Origin: Clostridia bacterium
GTDB taxonomy: Bacteria > Bacillota > Clostridia > Oscillospirales > CAG-272
Direction of reading: 5' to 3'
Length of the DNA: 33,380 nucleotides
Assembly: GCA_017505785.1 (NCBI GenBank)
Contig: JAFVOQ010000046.1
Span: 1 to 33,380, forward strand
The position numbers were made by a program, and so were the translations under genes. Positions 22,863 through 31,040 of the stretch are shown piece by piece (the first letter of the stretch is position 1; every line of letters starts with the position of its first letter). Under the pieces are notes generated by a model. That model was not told the DNA's origin. It saw only the letters and a list, made by a program, of their open reading frames with translations, and searched no databases.

Positions 22863-24189
22863 ATTCTTCTTCTACCGCTTCTTCGCTTTCAGGCGGCGTT
22901 ACGGTAACCAACACCTCATGCGTCATCACACCGTCCGCTTTGGTAACCGAAACGGTAAGATTTTCGTAGTTCAAGGTGTAGCCAACCTCGGGAATGTTTC
23001 CGCATGCCTCAGTAAGCCAGCCGTTCACGGTTGTCGATACAATATCCTCATTGGCATCAAGCTCAAAAAATTCAAAAAACTCGTCAATGGAGATCGCAGA
23101 GCGCACACGGTAGCTGTGCTCGTCAAGTGAAACGATATCCTCGGTTGCCACATCCTGCTCATCCCAAATTTCACCCACAAGCTGCTCTAAGATATCCTCC
23201 ATAGTGACAAGACCCGATACGTGACCGTATTCGTTCACCACGATCACCATGTGCCTTTGCTCGCGCTGCATATCACGGAACAACGCATCCAGGTGAATGG
23301 TTTCGGGCACAAATACAGGGGGGAGCAACGCATCCGATAACTTGAAATCAGGATCTGCGCGATGCAAGAGATATTCGCGCGCGTGCAAAATGCCCACGAC
23401 CCTTTCGTTATCCTCGGCGTATACGGGAATACGGGAATATCCCTCGATGGCAAGCTTTGAAAGGATCTCCTGCTCGGTCGCATGCTCGGTTACGGTAACC
23501 ATGTTGCTTCTTTGCGTCATTACGTCGGCGGCGGTCAAGCGGTCAAGCTTAAACACATTTTTGATATATGTAATATCATCCTCATTGAGCGTGCCCTCAT
23601 CAGCACCCGCATCAAGCATAATGACGATATCCTCCTCAGAAACCGCCTCCTCCTTGGCATGGGGATCAATGCCAAACAAGCGGAGCATGCCATTTGTGGA
23701 AGCCGTGAGCAACCAGATAACGGGCTTTAACACAACGGTAAGACCGGAAATAAAGCCGCACACCGCGTTGGCAAGCTTCTCCTTGTGGCGCATGGCAACA
23801 CGCTTAGGCACCAGCTCACCCAGCACCAACGTGAAGTAGGATAGCACGAGCGTGATCAAAATGACCGATACGGTATTGATAACGCCGTGATATGCAGGAG
23901 AAACCGAAAAGGTCCTCACAACAAAGCCGGAAAGCCGCTGGGCAAAATTGTCGGCGGCAAACGCCGAGCCAAGAAAGCCCGCTAAGGTAATGCCAACCTG
24001 AATGGCGGAGAGAAAGCGCGTGGGCTCCTCTATAATTTTTAAAATTTTTGCTGCCTTTTTATCTCCGTCCTCTGCCTGCGCTCTCACCTTTTTTTCATTC
24101 AGGGAGATCACAGCGATCTCGGTGGCGGCAAAAAATGCGTTTAATAAAATCAGTACAAGCTGCAGTAATAACTGCTTAACGATATCCAT
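22861..24189 (-). CDS. CNNM/CorC-family transporter (DUF21-CBS-CorC_HlyC)
   Basis: A 442-residue membrane protein. The N-terminal DUF21/CNNM part (about 1-190) has three to four membrane segments, with FFAATEIAVISLN in the first. A CBS pair follows (about 205-325, ending VVNEYGHVSGLVTMEDILEQLVG) and then the CorC_HlyC domain (about 345-430). Relatives export Mg2+ or Co2+ (CorB, MpfA, YhdP); older annotation calls them hemolysins. GGAGG lies upstream of ATG 24189. A 38-codon ORF lies just upstream on the same strand, so the gene is probably transcribed from the promoter at 24411-24439. Confidence 0.92.
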   Translation of the reverse strand: MDIVKQLLLQLVLILLNAFFAATEIAVISLNEKKVRAQAEDGDKKAAKILKIIEEPTRFLSAIQVGITLAGFLGSAFAADNFAQRLSGFVVRTFSVSPAYHGVINTVSVILITLVLSYFTLVLGELVPKRVAMRHKEKLANAVCGFISGLTVVLKPVIWLLTASTNGMLRLFGIDPHAKEEAVSEEDIVIMLDAGADEGTLNEDDITYIKNVFKLDRLTAADVMTQRSNMVTVTEHATEQEILSKLAIEGYSRIPVYAEDNERVVGILHAREYLLHRADPDFKLSDALLPPVFVPETIHLDALFRDMQREQRHMVIVVNEYGHVSGLVTMEDILEQLVGEIWDEQDVATEDIVSLDEHSYRVRSAISIDEFFEFFELDANEDIVSTTVNGWLTEACGNIPEVGYTLNYENLTVSVTKADGVMTHEVLVTVTPPESEEAVEEE

Positions 24190-24240
24190 AATTCCTCCAA
24201 AATATAATTTAAAATGTTATGCTTTGTTTCGGGCACAGCG

Positions 24241-24357
24241 TCAGCACAGCAATACAAAGGGCACTGCCGTGATGCGTTTTCCACATTTTAAATTGCTTTT
24301 GTCAGTACGCTCGTCAAGCACAAAAATGACGGGGCAACTTCGCGGTAACGGATCCAT
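24241..24357 (-). CDS. 38-codon ORF upstream of the CNNM gene (leader peptide or vWA remnant)
   Basis: ATG 24357 has AAAGGAG eight bases upstream and a good promoter 54 bp away, so it should be translated. The peptide starts MDPLPRSCPVIFVLDE and later has GKRITAVPFVLLC. Two readings fit. First, an attenuating leader for the CNNM/CorC gene 51 bp downstream: the Asp/Pro-rich start (Pro at 3, 5, 9) recalls MgtL, whose acidic-Pro start makes ribosomes drop off in low Mg2+. Second, a decayed vWA gene, since CPVIFVLDE followed by GKRITAV resembles the start of vWA proteins with the MIDAS D-x-S-x-S lost. I cannot choose between them. Confidence 0.5.
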   Translation of the reverse strand: MDPLPRSCPVIFVLDERTDKSNLKCGKRITAVPFVLLC

Positions 24358-24384
24358 TTCACCAACTCCTTTCAAGAAAAATTT

Positions 24385-24401
24385 GTTATCCTTTTGATAA
24401 C
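24385..24401. promoter_or_regulatory. 17-nt palindrome just after the transcription start
   Basis: GTTATC-cttttGATAAC, a perfect 6-bp inverted repeat, lies 10-26 bp downstream of the -10 box of the minus-strand promoter at 24411-24439. That is a common place for a repressor operator or a small leader hairpin. Confidence 0.4.
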
Positions 24402-24410
24402 TAATTATAT

Positions 24411-24439
24411 AGTATAGCATACTTTTTCGAAAATTGCAA
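24411..24439 (-). promoter_or_regulatory. promoter of the 38-codon ORF and CNNM gene
   Basis: On minus, TTGCAA (24434-24439), a 17-bp spacer and TGC-TATACT (24411-24416). Confidence 0.75.
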
Positions 24440-24565
24440 CTTCCTTTCTGCATTTATCAAAAAAATAGGCGAAAGCGCATTTTTAACATTTTAAAAACAT
24501 TTCACAAAAACATCGATAACAAACAAGTCTTATACTGATGTCACATCACACGAAAGGAACGAGCG

Positions 24566-24916
24566 ATGAACAACGAAAAAGAATTTCTTATACAAAAGAT
24601 CCGCACGCAATACACCGAAAAGGCTCACACCGCGCTTGACGATCTCAAAGCGCTTGATAAGAAGGTTAAGCGCCCTGCCACAGTTTTTTCCTATCTCTTT
24701 GGCACCGTAGGGGCACTTGTGCTGGGCACAGGCATGAGCCTTGCCATGGGTGTGATCGGCAGCTCGATGCCGCTTGGCATCGGCATAGGTCTGCTTGGTA
24801 TACTGGCAGTTGCTGTCAACTATCCCCTTTATCAGCGTATTCTCGATGCGCGCCGCAAAAAATATGCACCCGAGATCATCGCCATGAGCGATAAGATCAT
24901 GAACGAAAACCAATAA
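24566..24916 (+). CDS. small two-TM membrane protein of unknown function (paralogue A)
   Basis: A 116-residue protein. A charged N-terminal helix (about 1-37) is followed by two membrane segments (about 42-62 and 68-86), then YPLYQRILDARRKKYAPEII and a short polar end. AAAGGAA precedes the ATG. It is clearly paralogous to the protein at 29636-30040: both have L-x-ALD-x2-V, then ALVLG-x-GM, YPLY and APEI in the same order. I recognise no functional domain. It leads a run with a charged helical protein and cardiolipin synthase, so an envelope role is a guess. A TATACT at 24531-24536 is the only promoter element I see. Confidence 0.75.
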   Translation: MNNEKEFLIQKIRTQYTEKAHTALDDLKALDKKVKRPATVFSYLFGTVGALVLGTGMSLAMGVIGSSMPLGIGIGLLGILAVAVNYPLYQRILDARRKKYAPEIIAMSDKIMNENQ

Positions 24917-24957
24917 AAAAATACAACTATAAAATTAAGAAAGGTTAGGAACTTACA

Positions 24958-25209
24958 ATGGGTATCAAAAATTTTTTCAAGAAAGCATTTCGTGACATGA
25001 AGGAAAGCACCAAGGCACAGCACGAGGTTGACAAGGCAAACTTCGAGGCAGCAAAGGCCGAGAGCCGCGCCACCTGGGAGGAGGCCAAAATGTCCCCCTC
25101 TGCTCGCCAGCAGCTGATGCAAAAGGAGCGCGATGCACAGATCGCCGCTGCCAAGGAGCGCACCGCCGCCGCGAATGCGCGCATCGATTACGCCAAAAAG
25201 GACAAATAA
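24958..25209 (+). CDS. small charged Ala-rich helical protein
   Basis: An 83-residue, highly charged protein, opening MGIKNFFKKAFRDMKESTKA. The first 14 residues could form an amphipathic membrane-binding helix. The rest (EVDKANFEAAKAESRATW..., RDAQIAAAKERTAAANARI) is Ala/Glu/Lys-rich with coiled-coil character. AAAGGTTAGGA precedes the ATG. It lies 41 bp after the two-TM gene and 73 bp before cardiolipin synthase. I know no function. Confidence 0.7.
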   Translation: MGIKNFFKKAFRDMKESTKAQHEVDKANFEAAKAESRATWEEAKMSPSARQQLMQKERDAQIAAAKERTAAANARIDYAKKDK

Positions 25210-25215
25210 AATACC

Positions 25216-25247
25216 GCCCGAGGTGTGTGCTGACGCACACCTCGGGC
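25216..25247. terminator. 14-bp hairpin between the small gene and cls
   Basis: GCCCGAGGTGTGTG pairs with CGCACACCTCGGGC (one G-U) around CTGA. There is no T-tract on plus, so it is a weak terminator at best. It may act as a processing site or attenuator before the cardiolipin synthase gene. Confidence 0.5.
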
Positions 25248-25282
25248 AAGAATACTTTAGAGATATTTTCAAGGGGACACAA

Positions 25283-26845
25283 ATGAAGCGAACATACACC
25301 TACAACGCAGGCAAAAGAACGATATCAAGAGAGGTCAACTATATTCCCGTACGCTATATCATCGCCATGCTCCTCACGGTCCTTGAGGTGCTCCTGATCA
25401 TCGGCGTGGTTGTGGCACTGTGCTATTTCGTGCCCTATTTTTATCTTGCGGCATGGGCAACCGAGATCGGGTGCGTGATCAAGATCATCTCCTCCGACGA
25501 CAATCCCGATTATAAGGTTCCCTGGCTTCTTTTTGTGCTGATCTTACCGATCGCAGGCTTTATGCTTTATCTCATCTTTGCCTCACGCACGCTCAAAAAG
25601 AAATATGTAAAGCGCCTTTCGGACCTTGCCTCCCTTTCCTATGAAAAGAATGACAGCGCCACCTTTGCGCATCTGTTACAGGAGGATCGCGCGATACACA
25701 ACCACGCAAAAATGCTTGCCGAAATTGCCGATTGCAGCCTGTTTGAGCAAACCGATATCACCTACTTCCCCCTTGGCGAGGATATGATGGGGCGGCTGCT
25801 ACAGGACCTTAACGAGGCAAAAAAATTCATCTACATGGAGTATTTTATCATTGAGGAGGGCAAGTTTTGGAACGCGATCCTTGAGATCCTTAGGCAAAAG
25901 GCAGCGGCAGGGGTTGAGGTCAAGGTCGTGTACGACGATATCGGGTGTATGTCCACGCTCCCCGGAAATTACGCAAAGATCCTGCACAGATACGGCATTG
26001 AGGCAACACCCTTCTCGCGCCTGCGGGGCAATGCCGACAGTGAGTTTAACAATCGCTCACACCGCAAGATCACCGTCATCGACGGGTATATTGGCTACAC
26101 GGGCGGCGTAAATATTGCGGATGAGTATATCAACGAGATCGAGCGCTTTGGGCACTGGAAGGACACGGGCATTCGCCTTGAGGGTGAGGCGGTGTGGGAA
26201 CTCACGCGCCTGTTTCTTACCGATTTTGGCATTAACGTGCGGCACCTGCCAAAGCCGCAAAACGAGCTTTACCCCAAAAAGGCTACGGCAGGCGAGGGGT
26301 TTGTGATCCCCTTTGGTGACGGACCCGCGCCCCTGTATCGCCGCCGCGTTGGAAAAAGCGTTATTCAAAATATGCTTGCCTACGCTACGCGCTATATGTA
26401 TATGACCACGCCATATCTTATCATTGATAACGATCTTTGCACTGCCATTGAAAACGCGGCGCTGCGCGGCGTAGACGTCAAGATCATCGTGCCTCATATC
26501 CCCGACAAAAAGCTGGTGTTCGGCATGACGCGCAGCTACTACGCTCGCTTGATGCGTGCGGGCGTTGAGATCTATGAGTATAGCCCCGGGTTCATTCACG
26601 CCAAAAGCTATCTTGCCGACGACACCTCTGCTATGATCGGCACGATCAATCTCGATTACAGGAGCCTGGTGCACCATTTTGAAAACGGCGTATGGCTGTA
26701 TCAAGTCCCTGCCATCAACGACCTCAAAAAAGATATCGAGGAAACGCTTGGCAAATGTCGGCGCGTGAGTGATGCGGAGCTCACCCCCAATATTTTCGTG
26801 CGCTTTTTCCGCGCGGTGGTGCGCATCTTCGCGCCGCTGCTTTAA
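25283..26845 (+). CDS. cls: cardiolipin synthase (PLD family)
   Basis: A 520-residue membrane enzyme that makes cardiolipin from phosphatidylglycerol. Hydrophobic segments lie at about 25-50 and 81-101. Both HKD motifs are intact: H260-x-K262-x4-D267 (SHRKITVID) and H439-x-K441-x4-D446 (IHAKSYLADD), each followed by the usual Gly-rich turn (GYTGGVNIAD, MIGTINLDYR). ATG 25283 has AAGGGGA upstream; earlier in-frame starts overlap the preceding gene and lack a site. The last base of the stop codon is the first base of the second 79-bp repeat. Confidence 0.93.
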   Translation: MKRTYTYNAGKRTISREVNYIPVRYIIAMLLTVLEVLLIIGVVVALCYFVPYFYLAAWATEIGCVIKIISSDDNPDYKVPWLLFVLILPIAGFMLYLIFASRTLKKKYVKRLSDLASLSYEKNDSATFAHLLQEDRAIHNHAKMLAEIADCSLFEQTDITYFPLGEDMMGRLLQDLNEAKKFIYMEYFIIEEGKFWNAILEILRQKAAAGVEVKVVYDDIGCMSTLPGNYAKILHRYGIEATPFSRLRGNADSEFNNRSHRKITVIDGYIGYTGGVNIADEYINEIERFGHWKDTGIRLEGEAVWELTRLFLTDFGINVRHLPKPQNELYPKKATAGEGFVIPFGDGPAPLYRRRVGKSVIQNMLAYATRYMYMTTPYLIIDNDLCTAIENAALRGVDVKIIVPHIPDKKLVFGMTRSYYARLMRAGVEIYEYSPGFIHAKSYLADDTSAMIGTINLDYRSLVHHFENGVWLYQVPAINDLKKDIEETLGKCRRVSDAELTPNIFVRFFRAVVRIFAPLL

Positions 26846-26923
26846 CTTTGTAAGTCTTGGCACGGCAAAAGATACAAAAAAGTATTGCCGTGAGGCTGTT
26901 GTGTTCGGCTCCCTTCGGCTATA
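26845..26923 (+). repeat. 79-bp exact dispersed repeat, copy 2
   Basis: Identical to 461-539. It starts on the last base of the cls stop codon and ends upstream of the response-regulator promoter. The left part of the inverted-repeat element seen at 261-460 is missing here, so this is a solo end or a truncated copy. Confidence 0.9.
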
Positions 26924-26971
26924 AAAAATATACAGCCTTTCCCAAATAAAAACAAAATCTTAACATTTTTA

Positions 26972-26980
26972 TGCTATACT
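26972..26980 (+). promoter_or_regulatory. extended -10 box of the two-component operon
   Basis: TGC-TATACT (26972-26980), 29 bp before the ATG. No matching -35 lies 16-18 bp upstream (ACAAAA), so an extended -10 or an activator may be needed; response regulators often activate their own operon. Confidence 0.45.
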
Positions 26981-27009
26981 AAAAATATCCTGCGACAAGG
27001 GGGTAACTC

Positions 27010-27681
27010 ATGTTTCAAATTTTAGTTGTGGAGGATGACAGAGATCTTTGTCAAGGTGTGTGCCGATTTTTAAGTGCAAACGGCTACGAGGCCACGGGCT
27101 GTTTTGATGCCGATGCGGCATACGATGCCTTATACGAAAAGACCTTTGACCTGATCATATCCGACATCATGATGCCAAGGATCGACGGCTTTGAGTTTGT
27201 CAGAACCGTTCGAACGCTCAACGAAAACATACCCATTCTGTTTATGACCGCGCGCGACGACCTTGCAGCAAAGCAGCGCGGCTACCGCGTGGGGGTTGAC
27301 GATTATATGGTAAAGCCCATTGATCTTGACGAGCTGCTGCTACGCATCGGCGCATTGCTGCGCCGCGCAAAAATGGCCGCGCAACGCAAGCTGACGGTGG
27401 GAGATTTCGTCATGGATATGGACGAGCGCACGGCGTATCTTGGCCGGGAGGAGATCCCGCTGACCGCGCGTGAATTCAGCCTTCTCTACAAGCTCCTCTC
27501 CTATCCCAAAAAGGCCTTTACCCGTACTCAACTAATGGACGAGTTTTGGGATGCGGATACCTCGTCGGGCCCCCGCACGGTTGATGTTTACATGACAAAG
27601 CTGCGCGGCAAGCTGGCGGCCTGTCAGGATTTTGAGATCGTAACCGTGCACGGGCTTGGCTATAAGGCGGTGCTCAAATGA
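27010..27681 (+). CDS. OmpR/PhoB-family response regulator
   Basis: A 223-residue protein. The receiver domain (about 1-115) has VVEDD, the phospho-acceptor Asp52 (LIISDIMMP), Thr80 (LFMTARDD) and Lys102 (MVKPID). The winged-helix DNA-binding domain (about 128-223) shows LTAREFSLLYKLLSYP, RTQLMDEFW, RTVDVYMTKLRGKL and VHGLGYKA. Its stop overlaps the start of the kinase gene by 4 bp (ATGA). The operon continues with two membrane proteins, suggesting control of an envelope function. Confidence 0.95.
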   Translation: MFQILVVEDDRDLCQGVCRFLSANGYEATGCFDADAAYDALYEKTFDLIISDIMMPRIDGFEFVRTVRTLNENIPILFMTARDDLAAKQRGYRVGVDDYMVKPIDLDELLLRIGALLRRAKMAAQRKLTVGDFVMDMDERTAYLGREEIPLTAREFSLLYKLLSYPKKAFTRTQLMDEFWDADTSSGPRTVDVYMTKLRGKLAACQDFEIVTVHGLGYKAVLK

Positions 27682-28766
27682 ACCGCACGCCTAAATTCCA
27701 CAAGCTTCTGCTCACGCTTCACCGCTGTGTGATCTTCTTTTTACTCATTGCCTTCGTTATCACCTGCTGCATGGCGTTATTTATCACCACCATGACCGCT
27801 GTCATGGGAATCACCCTTACCTCAGAGGATATCACAACGGCGGCAAAGCTGACCTTTGCAAACGTGGTGCTTTTAAGTCTGATCGTCACCGCCATTGATG
27901 CGGCACGCCACAAGCTCACGGTCGAGCTCCCTGTCAAAAGGATCACCGCGGCGGCAGCAGAGATGATGCGCGGCAACTTTGACGTGCGTATTCGGGCACC
28001 AAAGGCATTTGACGGCAACGATGCCTTTAGCGAGATCATCGATTGCTTCAACGAAATGGCACGGGAGCTTGCAAGCACCGAAACGCTGCGCACCGATTTT
28101 ATCGCCAACGTGTCGCATGAGCTGAAAACACCGCTTGCCGTGATACAAAATTACGCAACCATGCTCTCCTCACCCACGCTGGAGGAGGAAAAGCGACTGG
28201 AATACGCAAGGGCGATCACCGCTGCCACGCGCCGCCTTTCAAGCCTTGTTTCCAACATTTTAAAGCTGAACAAGCTGGAAAATCAGCAGATCATACCAAC
28301 CCCCGAAGCGTTTGATCTCGGTGAGCAGCTCTCGGAATGTCTTTTGGGGTTTGAGCACACCTGGGAGCAAAAGCACATCGAGATAGAAACCGACATTGCC
28401 GACGGCATCCATGTCAGCGCCGACCGTGAAATGATGACGCTTTTGTGGAACAATCTATTTTCAAACGCCTTTAAATTTACGCCCGAGGGCGGTTGCGTGG
28501 GCGTTTCCCTGCAAGCCGAAAACGGCTTTGCCGTGGTAAGCGTGCGCGATACGGGCTGCGGCATTTCAGCGGAGGTGGGGCAGCATATGTTTGAAAAATT
28601 TTATCAGGGCGATACCTCACACCAAACCGAGGGCAACGGCTTAGGTCTTACGCTCGTGCGCCGCATCATCGACATTACCGAAAGTGAAATTTCGGTTGCC
28701 AGTGAGCTGGGGCACGGCACCACCTTTACCGTCAAGCTGGAAATGGAGAAGCATGCAACGGTTTAA
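27678..28766 (+). CDS. sensor histidine kinase
   Basis: A 362-residue kinase, partner of the preceding regulator. Two membrane segments (about 16-38 and 58-76) are joined by only some 20 residues, so there is almost no extracellular sensor domain. A HAMP-like linker follows (about 84-133), then the HisKA domain with His147 (NVSHELKTPL), the N-box NNLFSNAFKF (258-267), DTGCGI (291-296), the F-box FEKFYQ and NGLGLTL (320-326). All catalytic motifs are complete. Start ATG 27678 overlaps the regulator stop. This intramembrane-sensing layout often needs a membrane partner; the next gene could be that partner. Confidence 0.94.
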   Translation: MNRTPKFHKLLLTLHRCVIFFLLIAFVITCCMALFITTMTAVMGITLTSEDITTAAKLTFANVVLLSLIVTAIDAARHKLTVELPVKRITAAAAEMMRGNFDVRIRAPKAFDGNDAFSEIIDCFNEMARELASTETLRTDFIANVSHELKTPLAVIQNYATMLSSPTLEEEKRLEYARAITAATRRLSSLVSNILKLNKLENQQIIPTPEAFDLGEQLSECLLGFEHTWEQKHIEIETDIADGIHVSADREMMTLLWNNLFSNAFKFTPEGGCVGVSLQAENGFAVVSVRDTGCGISAEVGQHMFEKFYQGDTSHQTEGNGLGLTLVRRIIDITESEISVASELGHGTTFTVKLEMEKHATV

Positions 28767-29646
28767 AAGGATCCTTCACTATCTTCTTTACCCGCACGGG
28801 GCGATCCTGTGCTTGCTCGCTTTGCTTTCTACTTTTTTGCTGATCTTTGCGCTTGGCGCTATGAGGGGCGCCGGTGTTATCAGCTATGCGACATACGTTT
28901 TATCCTTTTATACGCTTGTGGCATGCGTGATGCGCGTGCCCGACATTCTGCGCTTTGCTAAAAAATTAAAGGCGCACAATCGCCTTGTGCACCGCATTTT
29001 TACCGACGCACGCTTTCGCTTAAAGCTTACGCTTTACAGCTCCCTGACCCTTAACACAAGCTATGCACTGTTTCAGCTTGGCATGGGGCTTTCCTACCGT
29101 TCGCGGTGGTTTTTGGCGCTTGCGGTATACTATATCCTGCTAACCGCAATGCGTTTCTTCCTGCTGCGCGACTTAAAGCAGCTTACCCCCGGCAGGGATT
29201 ATGCTGAGGAGCTGCGCCGCTACCGCTTTTGCGGCATTGCCTTGGCGGCAATGACCCCGGCGCTGCTCGTGATCGTTGCCTTTATCCTCTGGCAAAATCG
29301 CGGTTTTTCCTATCACAGCATTGCCACTATTGCCATGGCAACCTACACCTTTGGTGCCTTCACGGTTGCTATTGTGAGTATCATCAAATATCGCAAATGC
29401 AACAGTCCCCTGCTCCGTGCCGCAAAGGCCGTGAGCATGACCACCGCCTCGGTGTCAATGCTGTCCCTCGAAACCGCCATGCTTTCTGCCTTTGGCGGTG
29501 AGAGCGACGCCACATTCAGGCAGCTCGTCACGGGCCTTTCCGGGGCGGCTGTTTGCCTGTTTGTGCTCGGCATGGCGATCTATATGATCACACACGCCGC
29601 CAAAGAGCTAAAAATCAGAAAACAAGGAGATCAACATGGAACCTAA
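28753..29646 (+). CDS. polytopic membrane protein of the two-component operon
   Basis: A 297-residue protein with about seven hydrophobic segments; I recognise no family motif. ATG 28753 is chosen because TGGAGA precedes it and it overlaps the kinase stop by 14 bp; a longer frame would run deep into the kinase gene. A positively charged loop, RFAKKLKAHNRLVHRI, lies between segments. The end (KELKIRKQGDQHGT) overlaps the next gene by 11 bp. Translational overlap with the kinase suggests it works in the same pathway, as a signal partner or output. That is inference. Confidence 0.75.
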   Translation: MQRFKRILHYLLYPHGAILCLLALLSTFLLIFALGAMRGAGVISYATYVLSFYTLVACVMRVPDILRFAKKLKAHNRLVHRIFTDARFRLKLTLYSSLTLNTSYALFQLGMGLSYRSRWFLALAVYYILLTAMRFFLLRDLKQLTPGRDYAEELRRYRFCGIALAAMTPALLVIVAFILWQNRGFSYHSIATIAMATYTFGAFTVAIVSIIKYRKCNSPLLRAAKAVSMTTASVSMLSLETAMLSAFGGESDATFRQLVTGLSGAAVCLFVLGMAIYMITHAAKELKIRKQGDQHGT

Positions 29647-30040
29647 TAAGCACACACATTCAGCGCAAAATGAGCGCTTTTCCTACACCTATTCCGCCGC
29701 CGATCAAGAGGAGCTGCGGCGCATTCGCAAGAAATACGCCCCCGAGGAGGAGGATAAATGGGAGCGCCTGCGCGCACTTGATGCAAGCGTAACCGAAAAG
29801 GCACAGCTGATCTCCCTTATCATCGGCATTTTGAGCGCGCTTGTGCTTGGTGTCGGTATGTGCTGCGTGCTGGTATGGGGCAGCAGCACGGGTATGATCG
29901 TGCTTGGCGTTCTCGTTGGCATTGTTGGGCTTTCGGGCGTTGCAGCCGCCTACCCCTTATATGCGTGGATCAGCCAAAAGCAGCGCGACCGTGTAGCCCC
30001 CGAGATTCTGCGCCTAACAGAGGAATTGATGAAAAAATAA
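29636..30040 (+). CDS. small two-TM membrane protein of unknown function (paralogue B)
   Basis: A 134-residue protein. A polar N-terminal region (about 1-55, with RKKYAPEEEDKWERLRALD) precedes two membrane segments (about 60-80 and 86-107), then YPLYAWISQKQRDRVAPEILRL. It shares motif order with the protein at 24566-24916. AAGGAG lies upstream of ATG 29636, which overlaps the previous gene by 11 bp. As the last gene of the two-component operon it may be an effector or a feedback element. Unknown function. Confidence 0.78.
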   Translation: MEPNKHTHSAQNERFSYTYSAADQEELRRIRKKYAPEEEDKWERLRALDASVTEKAQLISLIIGILSALVLGVGMCCVLVWGSSTGMIVLGVLVGIVGLSGVAAAYPLYAWISQKQRDRVAPEILRLTEELMKK

Positions 30041-30044
30041 AATT

Positions 30045-30086
30045 ACCGCGGCATGGGGTTTGGACCCATGCCGCGGTCGCTTTTTT
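30045..30086. terminator. intrinsic terminator of the two-component operon
   Basis: ACCGCGGCATGGG pairs perfectly with CCCATGCCGCGGT around GTTTGGA, followed by CGCTTTTTT. The minus strand has a moderate T-rich tail for the convergent nucleotidyltransferase. Confidence 0.9.
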
Positions 30087-30094
30087 CATATATC

Positions 30095-31000
30095 TTATTG
30101 ATAAAGAGGCTCGGTGTAAACGCCAGCCGCATGGAGAGCCTGAAAGCTCTCGATCACGGCGTATTTGTCCTCCTGGTACGTCACGCCAAACCAGCGATCA
30201 TTGGTGGGCAGCACAGCTACGGTTGCCTTGCCCGATTTGATCATACCGTCGATCACCATGGGCAAAAGATACTCTGCCTTGATATCCTCGGGCTTGAGGG
30301 CAGAAAGGAACGAAACAAACCCTGCCTCAAGCTCATCAAAGAAGTCGGGGGTGAGTGCCCACATATTCATGGAAACGATCGATCTCGGGTCAATGGGGGT
30401 CTTTGCGCCGTCCTTCTCCACAGCCGCACCCTCGCCGTCGTGCACCAAGCCGCCCGTTTCGGTGACGCCCGCAAGATACCCGTTCTCCACACGGCAAACG
30501 CCACGCGTTACAGCACCGTTTTCACTGAGAGTGTTTTTGAGAATAAAGCCCGGCATGCAGAATTTGCCCTTGCTTTCTGCATTTTTCACAAGGAAATCGT
30601 GTGCGAGACGAAAGCCCTCCTTGCCGTAGTAATCGTCAGCGTTGATCACAACAAAGGGCTCGTTTACGATCCCCCGGCAGGCAAGCACTGCCTGACCCGT
30701 GCCCCAAGGCTTTTTGCGCTCCTCGGGACAGGTAAAGCCCGCGGGGAGATCCTCCTTTTCCTGAAATGCATATGCCACGGGGCAGATCTTTTCAATGCGG
30801 TTGCCGATGATCTCACGGAAATCCGCCTCAAGGTCGCGACGAATGATAAAAACAACACGGTCAAAGCCTGCCTCCAGCGCATCGTGAATGGAATAATCCA
30901 TGATGATCTCACCGCCGGGACCCACAGGCTCCAGCTGCTTGATGCCCTTTCCAAAGCGCGAGCCAATGCCTGCCGCCATAATTACAAGACTGGTTTTCAT
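30095..31000 (-). CDS. sugar-phosphate nucleotidyltransferase-like protein
   Basis: A 301-residue protein. It opens with VIMAAGIGSRFGKGIKQLEPVG, the nucleotide-binding loop of the NTP-transferase fold. VINADDYYG carries the metal-binding Asp pair and KPWGTGQAVLAC is the substrate loop. These fit a nucleotide-sugar pyrophosphorylase, but the C-terminal half lacks clear GlmU or RmlA features, so the sugar is unknown. GAAAGGAG precedes the ATG. It lies 40 bp after the fused Wzz/BY-kinase-like gene and probably supplies precursors for the same surface polysaccharide. Confidence 0.85.
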   Translation of the reverse strand: MKTSLVIMAAGIGSRFGKGIKQLEPVGPGGEIIMDYSIHDALEAGFDRVVFIIRRDLEADFREIIGNRIEKICPVAYAFQEKEDLPAGFTCPEERKKPWGTGQAVLACRGIVNEPFVVINADDYYGKEGFRLAHDFLVKNAESKGKFCMPGFILKNTLSENGAVTRGVCRVENGYLAGVTETGGLVHDGEGAAVEKDGAKTPIDPRSIVSMNMWALTPDFFDELEAGFVSFLSALKPEDIKAEYLLPMVIDGMIKSGKATVAVLPTNDRWFGVTYQEDKYAVIESFQALHAAGVYTEPLYQ

Positions 31001-31040
31001 TGTTAACTCCTTTCAAAAATCAAGCTTTCTTCAATAAAAC

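Noticed and set aside
30053..31006. 317-codon plus-strand frame
   Set aside because: It is the complement of the nucleotidyltransferase gene, which has the recognisable motifs and the ribosome binding site.
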